A stretch of DNA of 64,000 bases from Absicoccus intestinalis (GTDB lineage Bacteria; Bacillota_I; Bacilli_A; Erysipelotrichales; Erysipelotrichaceae): contig NZ_JALBUS010000007.1 of NCBI RefSeq assembly GCF_033971885.1, positions 1 through 64,000 on the forward strand. The letters are read 5' to 3'. The first letter of the stretch is position 1. Each line of letters opens with the position of its first letter. A program made the translations under genes and the position numbers. Below the pieces are notes generated by a model. It did no database searches. It worked only from the letters and a program-made list of their open reading frames with translations, and was not told the origin of the DNA. Shown here one piece after another: positions 50,152 to 57,272 of the stretch.

Positions 50152-50167
50152 CATGGGCCATTTTTTT
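50131..50167. terminator. Bidirectional terminator at the right end of the island
   Basis: Stem GCCCGTGCT / AGCATGGGC (50131-50139 with 50151-50159 region, one G-T pair) followed by T7 on the plus side and by a T5 run on the minus side. Confidence 0.8.
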
Positions 50168-50171
50168 GTGC

Positions 50172-50516
50172 TCATTCTATTAGCGGTATCAAAACTTCCG
50201 CGGTATCCTTGAAAAACTTTTTGGCTTTCTGCATGGTGGAGTTTTCCGTCAGATACTCGATACCGGTTGGCGTGATCTGCGCCAGATCGAGACGGTAAAT
50301 ATCATATCCATCGTCATTTTCATCAATGATGATACCGGTGATAAAACCGTATTCATAAAGATTCTTAAATATGTATTTCCAGTACGTTTCATTGATATCC
50401 AAAAACTTTCCGTTGCATCTGAGCTTTGACTCATCGGGCTTCTCGCCGTGTTTCAAACACTGATACAGGTACGCCAGAATGTTGTACACGATCACATGAT
50501 AATCATCTTTAGCCAT
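50172..50516 (-). CDS. YjcQ-family winged-helix protein
   Basis: The 114-aa protein opens DDYHVIVYNILAYLYQCLKHGEKPDESKL and continues YWKYIFKNLYEYGFITGI, with AQITPTGIEYL near the end, matching the YjcQ family, a small winged-helix group frequent in Firmicutes prophages. It probably binds DNA; target unknown. Own promoter region with a palindrome lies upstream. Confidence 0.8.
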   Translation of the reverse strand: MAKDDYHVIVYNILAYLYQCLKHGEKPDESKLRCNGKFLDINETYWKYIFKNLYEYGFITGIIIDENDDGYDIYRLDLAQITPTGIEYLTENSTMQKAKKFFKDTAEVLIPLIE

Positions 50517-50571
50517 GATAACACCTCTTTTTTATATCATATCATAAATAGCACTTTTTAAGCGATTTAAG

Positions 50572-50591
50572 ACGTAAAATTTATTTCACGT
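50572..50591. promoter_or_regulatory. Palindromic operator-like site before the YjcQ gene
   Basis: ACGT...ACGT arms flank an AT-rich centre, an imperfect 20-bp palindrome about 60 bp from the gene start. A repressor site is plausible. Confidence 0.35.
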
Positions 50592-50641
50592 GTATTTATA
50601 TGCGTTTAATCGTTTACGTCTCTTGTCGCCTAATTTCTGAG

Positions 50642-51094
50642 CTATACAGATGTATCTTGTAAAAGCTTCTTCAAAACTTTTTTGATACGCTTTTCCATGG
50701 CACGCCTTGAAAGATAAAACTTTTCTTCAGTTTCGTACCAGGTGTGATGCTTCTTGAACTTGTAATCGCACATGCAGTACTCACTGGGAAAATTTTTCAT
50801 CATGTCCAGATAGCGGTCTGTTTCGATGATCTTGATCTCCGTTTTGTGAAGCTCCTCTTCCAGGTCCCTCTCTTTTGAAAGGATCATGAGCATCTGCTTC
50901 TCGGTCCCATTTCCGGACGAAGTTGTCGGTGCCACCTTCTCCAGGTTCGGTGACTTGGGATCGGCAAGGTCCTTCTTTTTCTGTCGTAAACTTTCCAGTT
51001 CTTTTTTTATGGTGTCGCAATGCTGCATGTATTTATAGCGGTCCATGAAGCGACACCATACGATGTCTGTTTTCGTGTCCAGGTAGTCCTTCAT
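50642..51094 (-). CDS. Phage late-gene transcriptional regulator (ArpU/RinA/DUF1492-like)
   Basis: 150 aa with a long coiled-coil middle (KELESLRQKKKDLADPKSPN, SKERDLEEELHKTEIKI) and a C-terminal helix-turn-helix that resembles sigma-factor region 4 (FYLSRRAMEKRIKKVLKKLL). This build and location just before the late genes fit late-operon activators of Firmicutes phages. Its start overlaps the upstream gene by 4 bp. Confidence 0.7.
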   Translation of the reverse strand: MKDYLDTKTDIVWCRFMDRYKYMQHCDTIKKELESLRQKKKDLADPKSPNLEKVAPTTSSGNGTEKQMLMILSKERDLEEELHKTEIKIIETDRYLDMMKNFPSEYCMCDYKFKKHHTWYETEEKFYLSRRAMEKRIKKVLKKLLQDTSV

Positions 51095-51351
51095 CGAGCT
51101 CTCCTTCGCATGTTCAGATTAAGAATGTCGTATCTGTGAAAAACTTCTTCGCAGTCTTTCAGTTTCATCCCGTGGTCCAGAATGAAATCAAGGATTTCTT
51201 CCTTGCCGAATCTTTTGACACGTGTCATACGTTCGATGTCCGACTCACTGATATCGTTCTGTGCGCATAAGATACCAAGTTTCTGTACCTTTTTCTGTGT
51301 GGCCATGGCCGTGTTGTATTTAATCGTGCCGGTTGATTTTACATAAGCCAT
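51091..51351 (-). CDS. Small phage protein
   Basis: 86 aa from the ATG at 51351 (AAAGGTTGATACAG ribosome site). Contains a helix-turn-helix-like stretch, DISESDIERMTRVKRFGKEEILDFIL, and a basic end (MRRRAR). Unknown; possibly a regulator or DNA-binding partner of the following gene. Confidence 0.5.
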   Translation of the reverse strand: MAYVKSTGTIKYNTAMATQKKVQKLGILCAQNDISESDIERMTRVKRFGKEEILDFILDHGMKLKDCEEVFHRYDILNLNMRRRAR

Positions 51352-51508
51352 CTGTATCAACCTTTCTAACAGAATCCGGATACACGGCAACGGTAGATGT
51401 ACCGTAGCCAAGATCCGAACGTATCCAGTAAATCAATCCATTGATGATCAGTTCGCCTCTAACGATCTCATTCGTACCGATCATCTTGCCTTCAAAAGCT
51501 TCTTTCAT
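51320..51508 (-). CDS. Small phage protein
   Basis: 62 aa from the ATG at 51508 (GAGGAGATATC ribosome site). Beta-rich (IVRGELIINGLIYWIRSDLGYGTSTVAVYPDSV). Unknown. Overlaps the next start by 32 bp and the RusA stop by 4 bp. Confidence 0.5.
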   Translation of the reverse strand: MKEAFEGKMIGTNEIVRGELIINGLIYWIRSDLGYGTSTVAVYPDSVRKVDTDGLCKINRHD

Positions 51509-51894
51509 GATATCTCCTCTATTTCGATGTAGATGCCCGGCACCTCTGCCCAAAACTTTTCAACGATCTCGGACACGACAAGGGCATCATCTTTCCAGTA
51601 ATGAAGCCTTGTCATGCAGTCCTTGAGCATTTTCTGCAGATTGTCGGTGTCTGGCTTGGTTTCTTTGTATTCACCATCTTTATGCTTGCCGCGTGGGAAG
51701 CACCACTTTACCACCAGGCGGACACCATGTTCATAGGGTTCGGACGGTATGTATCTGGCCAGGTTGGCCGTGAGCAACGCTTTTGCACGTGCCACGGCCG
51801 GTGGATCGTAGAAGCAGGGCTTCCCATTGCGTACGGTTACTTTATGTTCCTGTGCCGTCGTTCTCGGCGGTTCCAGGTGCAGGAAAAAGTGCAT
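51505..51894 (-). CDS. RusA-family Holliday-junction resolvase
   Basis: 129 aa from the ATG at 51894. The family core is evident: FPRGKHKDGEYKETKPDTDNLQKMLKD with the catalytic Asp residues, followed by YWKDDALVVSEIVEKFW. RusA nucleases cut branched DNA from phage replication and recombination. Overlaps the next gene end by a few bases. Confidence 0.92.
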   Translation of the reverse strand: MHFFLHLEPPRTTAQEHKVTVRNGKPCFYDPPAVARAKALLTANLARYIPSEPYEHGVRLVVKWCFPRGKHKDGEYKETKPDTDNLQKMLKDCMTRLHYWKDDALVVSEIVEKFWAEVPGIYIEIEEIS

Positions 51895-51899
51895 CGGTA

Positions 51900-52205
51900 T
51901 CACCCTTTCTGATGTTCCAGGAAGTCAAGCAATGTTCTATATGCTTCTTCCGTCTTTTCATTGTAGTATTCATTCTGATGCATGGTCCAACGGTCGGCCA
52001 TACGTTTGAGCCAATCTAAGTTATCGCAAACTTTTTCAAAATTGTATTCTGCCTTATATTCTTCTTTTTTTGTATGTCGGCAATCGCCACCATTCCAATA
52101 GCAACCTGTTTTTTTGCAATCTTTATTTTTTGATGGATCACATAAATATATTTTTGGTAGTTTATTTTCCTGTACTTCCAAATCCACTATCCCCACATTC
52201 TGCAT
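51900..52205 (-). CDS. Cys-rich phage protein
   Basis: 101 aa. LCDPSKNKDCKKTGCYWNGGDCRHT contains four Cys and a His in zinc-site spacing, and a helical second half follows. This motif appears in many phage early-region proteins of unknown function. Confidence 0.65.
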   Translation of the reverse strand: MQNVGIVDLEVQENKLPKIYLCDPSKNKDCKKTGCYWNGGDCRHTKKEEYKAEYNFEKVCDNLDWLKRMADRWTMHQNEYYNEKTEEAYRTLLDFLEHQKG

Positions 52206-52539
52206 ATATTTCTTCTATTTTTTCCTCAAGCCTTGCCCTGTTTCGTTCGACTTTTTTGTGAACAAAATACTGGATCAGATCATCAGGCAGACCGTAATAG
52301 AGTTCCATCTGCCGGATGCATATCAACACATCTGCAATTTCTTCGGCCATATTGCGAAGATACGGATCGTGTATATCATATAGCGTCACATACCGTGCCG
52401 CCTTGCTGATTGCTTTTTGCAGTTCAGACAGTTCTTCCATAGCAATCAGACTTTGATGCTCGATACCGTAGTAATCAAGCACCTTAAGCTGATGCTTATC
52501 GTCTAACAATGTTCTTAGTGGTGTTTCTTGATTAATCAT
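52162..52539 (-). CDS. MazG-like nucleotide pyrophosphohydrolase
   Basis: 125 aa from the ATG at 52539; several in-frame ATGs follow GGAG, so the start may be a few codons earlier. The metal site is clear: SLIAMEELSELQKAI and later NMAEEIADVLICIRQM, the EExxE..ExxxD pattern of MazG-type enzymes that hydrolyse NTPs. In phages such enzymes alter nucleotide or (p)ppGpp pools. Confidence 0.8.
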   Translation of the reverse strand: MINQETPLRTLLDDKHQLKVLDYYGIEHQSLIAMEELSELQKAISKAARYVTLYDIHDPYLRNMAEEIADVLICIRQMELYYGLPDDLIQYFVHKKVERNRARLEEKIEEIYAECGDSGFGSTGK

Positions 52540-52594
52540 CTTCATCATCTCCAATGAGCCAGTCAAGGCTTTCTTTCAATTCTTTTGTTTCCAT
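52532..52594 (-). CDS. Tiny acidic peptide upstream of the MazG-like gene
   Basis: 20 codons (METKELKESLDWLIGDDEDD) with an AAGGAAAAAAGC ribosome site. Its stop overlaps the MazG start region, so it may couple translation. May be real or a leader peptide. Confidence 0.35.
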   Translation of the reverse strand: METKELKESLDWLIGDDEDD

Positions 52595-52610
52595 TGCTTT
52601 TTTCCTTCGA

Positions 52611-52919
52611 TCAATTCATATTTCCACCCAATGCAACCATGAAACGGATCTCTTCATCTTCCATCTGGCGCATCTTATTGATCGCTCTCCAGTAATCTTC
52701 ATCACTGATACTTATGGTATCGATGCCAGCCTGTTGAGTGGCGAAGCTTAGCAGGTAGCACATCGTCAGTGCCTGTTCCACGTCTGTCCACAACGCGTAT
52801 TGGCTCGTAGGTACATCTCTACCGACTTTATCGTAGAACTCCTCCACTTTCTCGTAGTCGCATGATAACAATACTTCGACAAGTTCTTTTATATCTTTGT
52901 TAAGTTCGTTAATCTTCAT
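52611..52919 (-). CDS. Hypothetical phage protein
   Basis: 102 aa from the ATG at 52919 (MKINELNKDIKELVEVLL). All-helical and acidic, with FYDKVGRDVPTSQYALWTDVEQ. The longer frame overlaps the DUF551 gene. Unknown function. Confidence 0.55.
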   Translation of the reverse strand: MKINELNKDIKELVEVLLSCDYEKVEEFYDKVGRDVPTSQYALWTDVEQALTMCYLLSFATQQAGIDTISISDEDYWRAINKMRQMEDEEIRFMVALGGNMN

Positions 52920-53346
52920 CTTCGTACGGTCCTTTCGGTAATTCCATCCAGTGCGTGATGGCTTCTTCATAGTATGGATCCCATCCATCTTCATTCGGGT
53001 CAAATTCAACGATATCTACACCATCTACACCCGCGTCGTGTACCAGATATTTGCCTTTTCGCGACGGTAATCGGTCATTAACGCTGATCCATTCATTCCG
53101 GTTTTGTTTGGAAATGGAGAAATTTTCAATAAGCGTCGATGCCGGACAGGCATAGTCAAAATTGATTTTTCTTTTTGGAAGCTCCTTTGTCCATACGATG
53201 TGTTTGTGTTGTGTTTCTCCATTTTCTTTTTCAAAGCTCATATCAACAATGACCTTTTTTTCATCCGGTTCATTGATCCAGTATTTATTTAGGACTTCCA
53301 AAATATGTTTATATTGCCATGTCTTTTTTCTATCGATCATTTTCAT
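52909..53346 (-). CDS. DUF551 domain-containing protein
   Basis: 145 aa. The C-terminal half carries the DUF551 signature EWISVNDRLPSRKGKYLVHD and ITHWMELPKGP, common in phage early regions. The N-terminus is charged and unassigned. Function unknown. Confidence 0.85.
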   Translation of the reverse strand: MKMIDRKKTWQYKHILEVLNKYWINEPDEKKVIVDMSFEKENGETQHKHIVWTKELPKRKINFDYACPASTLIENFSISKQNRNEWISVNDRLPSRKGKYLVHDAGVDGVDIVEFDPNEDGWDPYYEEAITHWMELPKGPYEDED

Positions 53347-53370
53347 CCTCCTCGATCATGTATAATTTCA

Positions 53371-53586
53371 TTACACGATTCTCCTTATTTCGTCGATCAT
53401 GTCTTTGTATTCTTGCAATTCATCATCAAGGTCATCGTTCAACCATTTTAGGCTTTCGATATCGCCTTGTTTTTTATCTTCCCGTTCGATAAGTTTTCTC
53501 GTGATCTCATTAGCCGTATCTGCTGGCATAAACTTTTCCAGTTCATCTTGAAAGTCCATCCAGAATAGAATATCTTGTGTTGTCAT
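53371..53586 (-). CDS. Small acidic phage protein
   Basis: 71 aa from the ATG at 53586 (MTTQDILFWMDFQDELEKFM); its ATG overlaps the zinc-ribbon stop (ATGA). A helical, acidic protein with DIESLKWLNDDLDDELQEYK. Unknown. Confidence 0.5.
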   Translation of the reverse strand: MTTQDILFWMDFQDELEKFMPADTANEITRKLIEREDKKQGDIESLKWLNDDLDDELQEYKDMIDEIRRIV

Positions 53587-53717
53587 TTTTCGTTCTGGCT
53601 CCAATCTAATTTCGTACCGCAAGCCGGGCAATAATTACAGTCCTCGTTATTGCTCAAGATCTCGTGGCATACCGGGCATGTGTAATTAACCACAAATTCG
53701 CTACTTTCTTCTTTCAT
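53583..53717 (-). CDS. Zinc-ribbon peptide
   Basis: 44 codons, too short for routine ORF lists. Two Cys pairs (CPVCHEIL and NYCPACG) form a zinc ribbon, followed by TKLDWSQ. GAGG lies 8 bases before the ATG and the stop overlaps the next start, so it looks real. Zinc-ribbon peptides of this size are frequent in phage early operons. Confidence 0.65.
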   Translation of the reverse strand: MKEESSEFVVNYTCPVCHEILSNNEDCNYCPACGTKLDWSQNEK

Positions 53718-53721
53718 ATTT

Positions 53722-53925
53722 TTAGCCTCTTTCATTTTCGTTCATGATTTCAACTAACTTCACAGTATACTTCTGTAAAATTTGTTTATTCACTCCGCTC
53801 AAATTCTCCAACATATTCCACAATTTTTCGTTCTGCTCTTTTAATTCTTTTGCTCTTTTGTCTCCAACGATATAATCCAACACAAGAAATAATCCAAATA
53901 CCGAAAACTCAATCAGAAAATTCAT
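53722..53925 (-). CDS. Small membrane-anchored phage protein
   Basis: 67 aa from the ATG at 53925 (GGAGGACGAAAA ribosome site). An N-terminal membrane helix (FLIEFSVFGLFLVLDYIV) is followed by a Lys/Glu-rich coil. Unknown. Confidence 0.55.
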   Translation of the reverse strand: MNFLIEFSVFGLFLVLDYIVGDKRAKELKEQNEKLWNMLENLSGVNKQILQKYTVKLVEIMNENERG

Positions 53926-54127
53926 TTTTCGTCCTCCGTTCTTCTTTCCTCTCGTATTTTTCACACCAATCTAATTTTATTGTTGTATCTTGAACACGGT
54001 GCTCATCACGCAACAATTTACATATTCCTCGATACGATTTCAGTTTTGGCTTTTTTGAGAAAATAGATTTATACTTTGTTACCAATGGCTGGTAATACTT
54101 ACAGTTTCCGCACTTATCGAAAATCAT
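53909..54127 (-). CDS. Small Cys-containing phage protein
   Basis: 72 aa: FDKCGNCKYYQPL and later GICKLL and DWCEKYERKEERR, spacing typical of a zinc-binding small protein in early regions. Overlaps both neighbours. Confidence 0.6.
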   Translation of the reverse strand: MIFDKCGNCKYYQPLVTKYKSIFSKKPKLKSYRGICKLLRDEHRVQDTTIKLDWCEKYERKEERRTKNEFSD

Positions 54128-54693
54128 TTATTCACCCCTAAGAGATATCTCTTGATTCTACTTTCTCCGATTATTTTAATAGCTTTATACGCTTCATTCT
54201 CTAAATCAAAATAGATTGCGCCTTGAGCGGATTCATTAAGAACCGTTACGTTTAAGCCGTCATTGTAATAAATAAACCAATTATTTTCTCCTTTTTTGAA
54301 TGTTCTTCTTCCTCCGAGACGTAACATTTCCGTCTCAACCTTGCGCCGTTCTAAATCTACTAACGCTTCTTCTTTTGTTAAGAATACATTCCCTGTTTCC
54401 ATGTTTCTTATATCGTAATAAGTACCGTCCCATTTTCTAGAGAAGACATTTCCAATAGCAGTGATGAAAAAGCATTCATCACCCTCTTTAGGTGGTTCTT
54501 GGCATGGTTCTAAATTATATTCAAACTCAATGATAAAGGGTTCCTCACCGATAAAGTCATCATCCAATTTAACGATGTAAGTATATTCATTATCATCGAA
54601 GTTATAATCTCTTACTCTTACGACAAAACCTGTAGCTCCTTGTCCATTTACAACATAATCATCCGGTTTATACATTGGGTCTTTGATTTCCAT
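54124..54693 (-). CDS. Phage hypothetical protein
   Basis: 189 aa. The N-terminus is beta-rich (YVVNGQGATGFVVRVRDYNF), then FFITAIGNVFSRKWDGTYYD, and a C-terminal region with GNVFLTKEEALVDLERR and FDLENEAYKAIKIIGESRI, a pair of segments recurring in phage proteins of unknown function. Overlaps the next gene by 26 bp. Confidence 0.6.
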   Translation of the reverse strand: MEIKDPMYKPDDYVVNGQGATGFVVRVRDYNFDDNEYTYIVKLDDDFIGEEPFIIEFEYNLEPCQEPPKEGDECFFITAIGNVFSRKWDGTYYDIRNMETGNVFLTKEEALVDLERRKVETEMLRLGGRRTFKKGENNWFIYYNDGLNVTVLNESAQGAIYFDLENEAYKAIKIIGESRIKRYLLGVNK

Positions 54694-54919
54694 TATTGTT
54701 CTCCTCTTTCTTTTTTAGATATTTTTCTATCTGCTTGTATAGCTCTTTGCATAGATCGCGATTGTCACATTCTAAAAATTCAGCTATCACAATTTCGTCT
54801 CCAGCTAATTCATCATCAACAAATACATCAGCTGCAACAACCTTATTTCGCGATGGGTTCCATTTCGGACATCCATCACAGTATGGTTCTAATACCACGT
54901 TCATAGTTTTCTGTTTCAT
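54668..54919 (-). CDS. Small Cys-containing phage protein
   Basis: 83 aa with EPYCDGCPKWNPSRNK, CDNRDLCKELYKQIEKYLKKK; possibly zinc-binding. Its C-terminal Asn-rich end overlaps the next gene. Unknown. Confidence 0.55.
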   Translation of the reverse strand: MKQKTMNVVLEPYCDGCPKWNPSRNKVVAADVFVDDELAGDEIVIAEFLECDNRDLCKELYKQIEKYLKKKEENNNGNQRPNV

Positions 54920-55274
54920 CGTAAGTTCTCATTTTTATCTCCATGACATTTTTGTTTGATGTAACCATTTATGTTACATTGTGACATTTTTAATTTGTCA
55001 TCAATGAAAGACACCCTCCTCCGGTGTTTGGCGTTGTTGTTGTAACGATCATGGGGAGCCTCCGACCCCATGTCGTACACAACACACCCACGCGAGCGAC
55101 ATGACATTTATATATATAAGCGAAAATGTCATGTCGTCGGACACTTTTTTTGACAAAATGTCAAGAATGTCGCAACTTTTGTCGCAGCTTTTTGACATTG
55201 ACATTTTCTATTTTGTCAAGAATGTCGCAGTGACATTTTTGATGTCGTCGCAGATGTCAAAGGTGTCACAAGCA
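54920..55274. other. Candidate phage origin: iteron-rich intergenic region
   Basis: No gene is supported. 55097-55275 holds more than fifteen TGTC/GACA motifs in about 170 bp, a 13-bp perfect inverted repeat CGACATGACATTT/AAATGTCATGTCG (55097-55109, 55124-55136), and a 16-bp direct repeat TGTCAAGAATGTCGCA (55159-55174 and 55214-55229). A CATGGGG/CCCCATG hairpin lies near 55049-55071. It is next to the primase-helicase gene. Replication origin is the best guess; a repressor region is the alternative. Confidence 0.55.
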
Positions 55275-57269
55275 CTATTTCATGACATATATCAGCTTGC
55301 CATCCTCAACTTCGATGCTTTCAGATTTGCTTGCCCACCGGTAAATTGTCCTTGGGTCTACCCCGAAACAGTCACCTGCTTCTCTTGCCGTTGGGGCCTC
55401 ATCACCACACATCATCACGTAACTTTCGAACTCTTCAAGCTTCTTTTCACCCTTGGATTTCTTATCTTTTTCCGGTTTTTCGTTTGCCTGTACGATGGTA
55501 TTTTCTGTATCGATAATATGTACTGGATACGTGAAATACATATATGTAGGTTGAGGTTTTGCGAACTCACGAAGCGTAAATTCCAATTTCCATGCGGTCG
55601 TTTGTGGATCGTTGATATATACATCAAGTGGTGTCTTGACTTCTAAAAGGTCCAGTATCGCATCCGGGTCACGGGCAAATACACCGCTTCCGCTTGCTCT
55701 GTCCATGGCATTCATATTGGATTTGTTTCCCTTTGAATGGTGGTGACAGTACACCATGGATACACCTGTTTCGTTGCAGATATAGTCAAACTGGTTGCAG
55801 AAATTGGCCATATCCGATGCACTGTTTTCATCACCTGTGATGACCTTGTAAATAGGGTCAAGTATGACCATATCTACTTTTGTTTTCTTGATACGATTGA
55901 CCAGTATCGGTGCAAGCTTATCAAGCGGTCTGCTGATACCTCTCAAGTTCAATGTCACGATGTTCTCCAGGTTGTCAGGCTTGACGTTCATGCCTTCGTA
56001 TACGTCCTTGATTCGATGGATGAAAGACGCTTCATCGACCTCAAGATTGATGAAAAGCACACGTCCCTGTCTGCATTGATATCCGCACCATGTGGTGCCC
56101 TCTGCCGTTGCGATAGCAAGCTCTATCTCAAGGAACGTCTTTCCGGCTTTTGATGGGCCAGCAATGAGCATCTTGTGTCCTCGCCTTAATATCCCGTCTA
56201 TCTGCACTGGTGCAAGTTCAGGCGGGTCATAGAATACATCTTTCAATTCGACGCATTCTGGCAGATCATCAAGCTGTGATTTGTACCATTGCATCCATTC
56301 GTCCCAGTCGCTTTTACCGATGTTGGTATCAATAAGGTACTGTTTCTTATCTCCTCTCATGACACCAGGCATACGGCTCAGACGGCTTGGATTTTTGTTC
56401 TGTGTATCGATGTTAAGACCATTCTTTTTGCAGATGTCAAATAAGGTATTTACACGGTCCTTGTATTCGTGATAATTGGATGCATTCACCTTTACGACAG
56501 CGTGGATTGACTTCTTTCCGCTGTATACCATGGCGGCAACTGGCAGTTCCAGTTCTCGTATCAATGCATTCTGCTTTGCGATATCAAGCTCGTCACATTC
56601 TACAAGAGCGTATCGATAGCTCGTGACATTGATATCCCTTACACCGTTCCCATCCAGCGGGTTGAATCGTATCCACGCGCCGCCTTCCGGGTCGGTCGTA
56701 CCGATCACATCCTCAACATTCTTATATCGTTCCAGCTCGCTTATGAGCTCACCTGCCGTGCGCCCATAATGGCCTTTCCCTTTTGGGATATATCGTCCGT
56801 TATCTGCCTGGAATGACTCATTGACATATCCGACCATTTCATCTGAGTCGAACAATGCGGATAGATACTTGATCAGATCTTCGTGCGGTCTCCATGTTTT
56901 GGGCTCTGTGAGCGGTTCTCTTTCTACCCATTCCGTATCGATAACAGGTGTACTGTCGGCGGATATAAGACTGTCCCAATCAAGCGGTTTACCTCTGTCT
57001 TCGTCATGCCTTTTTGGTATCCATCCTTGTTCCTGCGCCATGTGTACGATCGTACCGCCGGTGACAATCCCCATGGACTCTTCATTGAATGAGTCCCATT
57101 TAAGGAAGCATTCGCCGTCGTGATATCTGCCTGTGTCCAGACGTGACCACTCGTCCCAGTCTGAGCAGTAATAGCCTTCATGCTTCAGTGCCATTCCTAC
57201 CTGGATCCACCCGTTGTAGTCGAGCTTTGACGGGTCTATATATTTCAACAATTCTTTCAGGTCTTCCAT
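55275..57269 (-). CDS. Phage replicative primase-helicase (PriCT-2, AEP-like primase, RepA-like ATPase)
   Basis: The 664-aa protein has three parts. Residues about 1-85 match a PriCT-2 primase-associated domain (GWIQVGMALK, DEWS, YHDGECFLKWDSF). Residues about 180-310 look like an archaeo-eukaryotic primase with ECDE (224-227), KSIHAVV (254-256) and SRLSRMPG. Residues about 355-590 form a RepA/AAA_25-type ATPase, Walker A GPSKAGKT (371-378), NLEVDEAS and VILDPIYKV. A helix-turn-helix ends the chain (ARE AGDCFGVDPRTIYRW). Directly beside the iteron region, so it probably initiates phage replication. Confidence 0.85.
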   Translation of the reverse strand: MEDLKELLKYIDPSKLDYNGWIQVGMALKHEGYYCSDWDEWSRLDTGRYHDGECFLKWDSFNEESMGIVTGGTIVHMAQEQGWIPKRHDEDRGKPLDWDSLISADSTPVIDTEWVEREPLTEPKTWRPHEDLIKYLSALFDSDEMVGYVNESFQADNGRYIPKGKGHYGRTAGELISELERYKNVEDVIGTTDPEGGAWIRFNPLDGNGVRDINVTSYRYALVECDELDIAKQNALIRELELPVAAMVYSGKKSIHAVVKVNASNYHEYKDRVNTLFDICKKNGLNIDTQNKNPSRLSRMPGVMRGDKKQYLIDTNIGKSDWDEWMQWYKSQLDDLPECVELKDVFYDPPELAPVQIDGILRRGHKMLIAGPSKAGKTFLEIELAIATAEGTTWCGYQCRQGRVLFINLEVDEASFIHRIKDVYEGMNVKPDNLENIVTLNLRGISRPLDKLAPILVNRIKKTKVDMVILDPIYKVITGDENSASDMANFCNQFDYICNETGVSMVYCHHHSKGNKSNMNAMDRASGSGVFARDPDAILDLLEVKTPLDVYINDPQTTAWKLEFTLREFAKPQPTYMYFTYPVHIIDTENTIVQANEKPEKDKKSKGEKKLEEFESYVMMCGDEAPTAREAGDCFGVDPRTIYRWASKSESIEVEDGKLIYVMK

Positions 57270-57272
57270 ATC

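Noticed and set aside
54916..54987. 23-residue frame MSQCNINGYIKQ
   Set aside because: No ribosome site and only a short tail in a region dominated by repeats; not supported as a gene.
55101..55646. 181-codon plus-strand frame through the iterons
   Set aside because: It crosses repeat DNA and then runs antisense to the primase-helicase; hydrophobic shadow translation with no ribosome site.
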